Shown one piece after another: positions 62,319 through 64,000 of a stretch of 64,000 bases of DNA. Position 1 is the first letter of the stretch. The number at the start of each line of letters is the position of its first letter. The notes beneath the pieces are model-generated. The model did no database searches. It saw nothing but the letters and a program-made list of their open reading frames with translations, and had not been told where the DNA came from. Source of the DNA: Prosapia bicincta (lineage: Eukaryota > Arthropoda > Insecta > Hemiptera > Cercopidae); NCBI GenBank assembly GCA_036971475.1, contig JBAIZL010000006.1, positions 138,082,731-138,146,730 of the forward strand. Reading direction: 5' to 3'. The position numbers were made by a program, and so were the translations under genes.

Positions 62319-64000
62319 ATGGCTAGTAGGTATACGTTACGGACGCGCCCCTACCTGTGTACCCGCACCCCTTATTGTTATCTTTGCAACGAGTATTATT
62401 ATTGTCTCGATGTTTTGATTTACCGTCTTATGGCTAGTAGGTATACGTTACGGACGCGCACCTACCTGTGTACCCGCACCCCTTATTGTTATCTTTGCAA
62501 CGAGTATTATTATTGTCTCGATGTCCTGATTTACCGTCTTATGGCTAGTAGGTATACGTTACGGACGCGCCCCTACCTGTGTACCCGCACCCCTTATTGT
62601 TATCTTTGCAACGAGTATTATTATTGTCTCGATGTCTTGATTTAACATCTTATGGCTAGTAGGTATACGTTACTGACGCGCCCCTACCTGTGTACCCGCA
62701 CCCCTTATTGTTATCTTTGCAACGAGTATTATTCGATGACCTGATTTAACGTCTTATGGCTAGTACGTATACGTTACTGACGCGCCCCTACCTGTGTACC
62801 CGCACCCCTTATTGTTATCTTTGCAACGAGTATTATTATTGTCTCGATGTCTTGATTTAACATCTTATGGCTAGTACGTATACGTTACTGACGCGCCCCT
62901 ACCTGTGTACCCGCACCCCTTATTGTTATCTTTGCAACGAGTATTATTATTGTCTCGATGTCTTGATTTAACATCTTATGGCTAGTACGTATACGTTACT
63001 GACGCGCCCCTACCTGTGTACCCGCACCCCTTATTGTTATCTTTGCAAAGAGTATTATTCGATGACCTGATTTAACGTCTTATGGCTAGTACGTATACGT
63101 TACGGACGCGTCCCTACCTGTGTACCCGCACTCCTTATTGTTATCTTTGCAACGAGTATTATTATTGTCTCGATGTCCTGATTTAACGTCTTATGGCTAG
63201 TATGTATACGTTACTGACGCGCCCCTACCTGTGTACCCGCACCCCTTATTGTTATCTTTGCAAAGAGTATTATTATTGTCTTGATGTCCTGATTTAACGT
63301 CTTATGGCTAGTAGGTATACGTTACTGACGCGCCCCTACCTGTGTACCCGCACCCCTTATTGTTATCTTTGCAAAGAGTATTATTATTGTCTCGATGTCC
63401 TGATTTAACGTCTTATGGCTAGTACGTATACGTTACTGACGCGCCCCTTCCTGTGTACCCGCACCCCTTATTGTTATCTTTGCAACGAGTATTATTATTG
63501 TCTTGATGTCCTGATTTAACGTCTTATGGCTAGTACGTATACGTTACTGACGCGCCCCTACCTGTGTACCTGCACCCCTTATTGTTATCTTTGCAACGAG
63601 TATTATTATTGTCTCGATGTCCTGATTTAACATCTTATGGCTAGTAGGTATACGTTACTGACGCGCCCCTACCTGTGTACCTGCACCCCTTATTGTTATC
63701 TTTGCAACGAGTATTATTATTGTCTCGATGTCCTGATTTAACGTCTTATGGCTAGTACGTATACGTTACTGACGCGCCCCTTCCTGTGTACCCGCACCCC
63801 TTATTGTTATCTTTGCAACGAGTATTATTATTGTCTTGATGTCCTGATTTAACGTCTTATGGCTAGTACGTATACGTTACTGACGCGCCCCTACCTGTGT
63901 ACCCGCACCCCTTATTGTTATCTTTGCAACGAGTATTATTATTGTTTCGATGTCCTGATTTAACGTCTTATGGCTAGTACGTATACGTTACTGACGCGCC
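62319..64000. repeat. Higher-order repeat copy 5, partial
   Basis: Begins with the same marker triplet (with TTGTTATC in place of TTGTTCTC in the first monomer) and carries 104-bp monomers at about 62,732 and 63,058. It runs to the end of the window. Confidence 0.85.

Larger units (their letters stand above)
40031..64000. repeat. Satellite, 111-bp unit, about 216 copies, runs off the window end
   Basis: The consensus unit reads ACGCGCCCCTACCTGTGTAC, then CCGCACCCCTTATTGTTATC, then TTTGCAACGAGTATTATTAT, then TGTCTCGATGTCCTGATTTA, then ACGTCTTATGGCTAGTACGT, then ATACGTTACTG: 49 G+C of 111 and 8 CG dinucleotides. Length variants are 104 bp (ATTATTCGATGACC, at about 41,100, 43,201, 43,527, 46,290, 46,617, 47,717, 50,371, 53,142 and others), 105 bp (CTACCTGCGCACC) and 112 bp (TACCTTTTCTGAAGCG). 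Substitution variants are CCTACC/CCTTCC, TACTGACG/TACGGACG and AACGTC/AACGTTG/AACATC/ACCGTC. It begins diverged at about 40,031 (TTAGGGCCTCGCC). No function is visible; a heterochromatic or centromere-type satellite is an inference. Confidence 0.99.

Overview
The window is eukaryotic, non-genic and AT-rich. It is most likely from an arthropod, probably an insect. The evidence is the absence of dense coding, long (TA)n tracts, a decayed non-LTR retrotransposon with an RNase H domain, decayed Tc1/mariner-type and Mutator-like transposase fragments, many short inverted-repeat elements (one containing TTAGG-type motifs), and half of the window in satellite DNA. No intact protein gene is visible. 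No tRNA, rRNA, CRISPR or bacterial-type operon was seen. The species cannot be named from the sequence alone.

Layout. 1-29.9 kb is a graveyard of mobile elements. It holds a possible decayed minus-strand gene (0.4-1.6 kb), a segment present twice in direct orientation (3.36-4.16 and 14.03-15.07 kb), and a LINE whose RNase H end lies on the minus strand and whose endonuclease/RT part lies head-to-head on the plus strand (7.5-9.6 kb). It also holds a 285-bp TA-flanked MITE (10.0 kb), a Tc1-like transposase relic (11.0-11.3 kb), a Mutator-like transposase tail (15.2-15.6 kb) and several inverted-repeat elements (6.5, 10.6, 18.3, 19.5 and 26.4-27.9 kb). Long hairpins embedded in (TA)n tracts occur at 12.8-13.4 and 20.5-21.6 kb. 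Two minisatellites lie at 23.7-25.8 kb (44-bp unit) and 28.1-28.8 kb (about 41-bp unit).

30-64 kb is satellite DNA. There are 16 copies of a 290-bp unit (30,181-34,816), about 9 copies of a 179-bp unit (to 36.96 kb), and 7 copies of a 146-147-bp CpG-rich unit carrying a CTCF-like motif (36.96-37.95 kb). A 2-kb AT-rich spacer follows. Then comes at least 24 kb of a 111-bp satellite (40,031 to the window end), about 216 monomers. Its later part is a higher-order repeat with periods of 37, 37, 31 and 44 monomers, and these periods can be reproduced exactly by counting variant-length monomers.

Nothing here works as a pathway. The signals worth following are the satellite architecture, the CTCF-like tandem motif, the hairpin/(TA)n clusters and the internally inverted LINE. 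Every homology call below is from reading the translated sequence. No database search was run.
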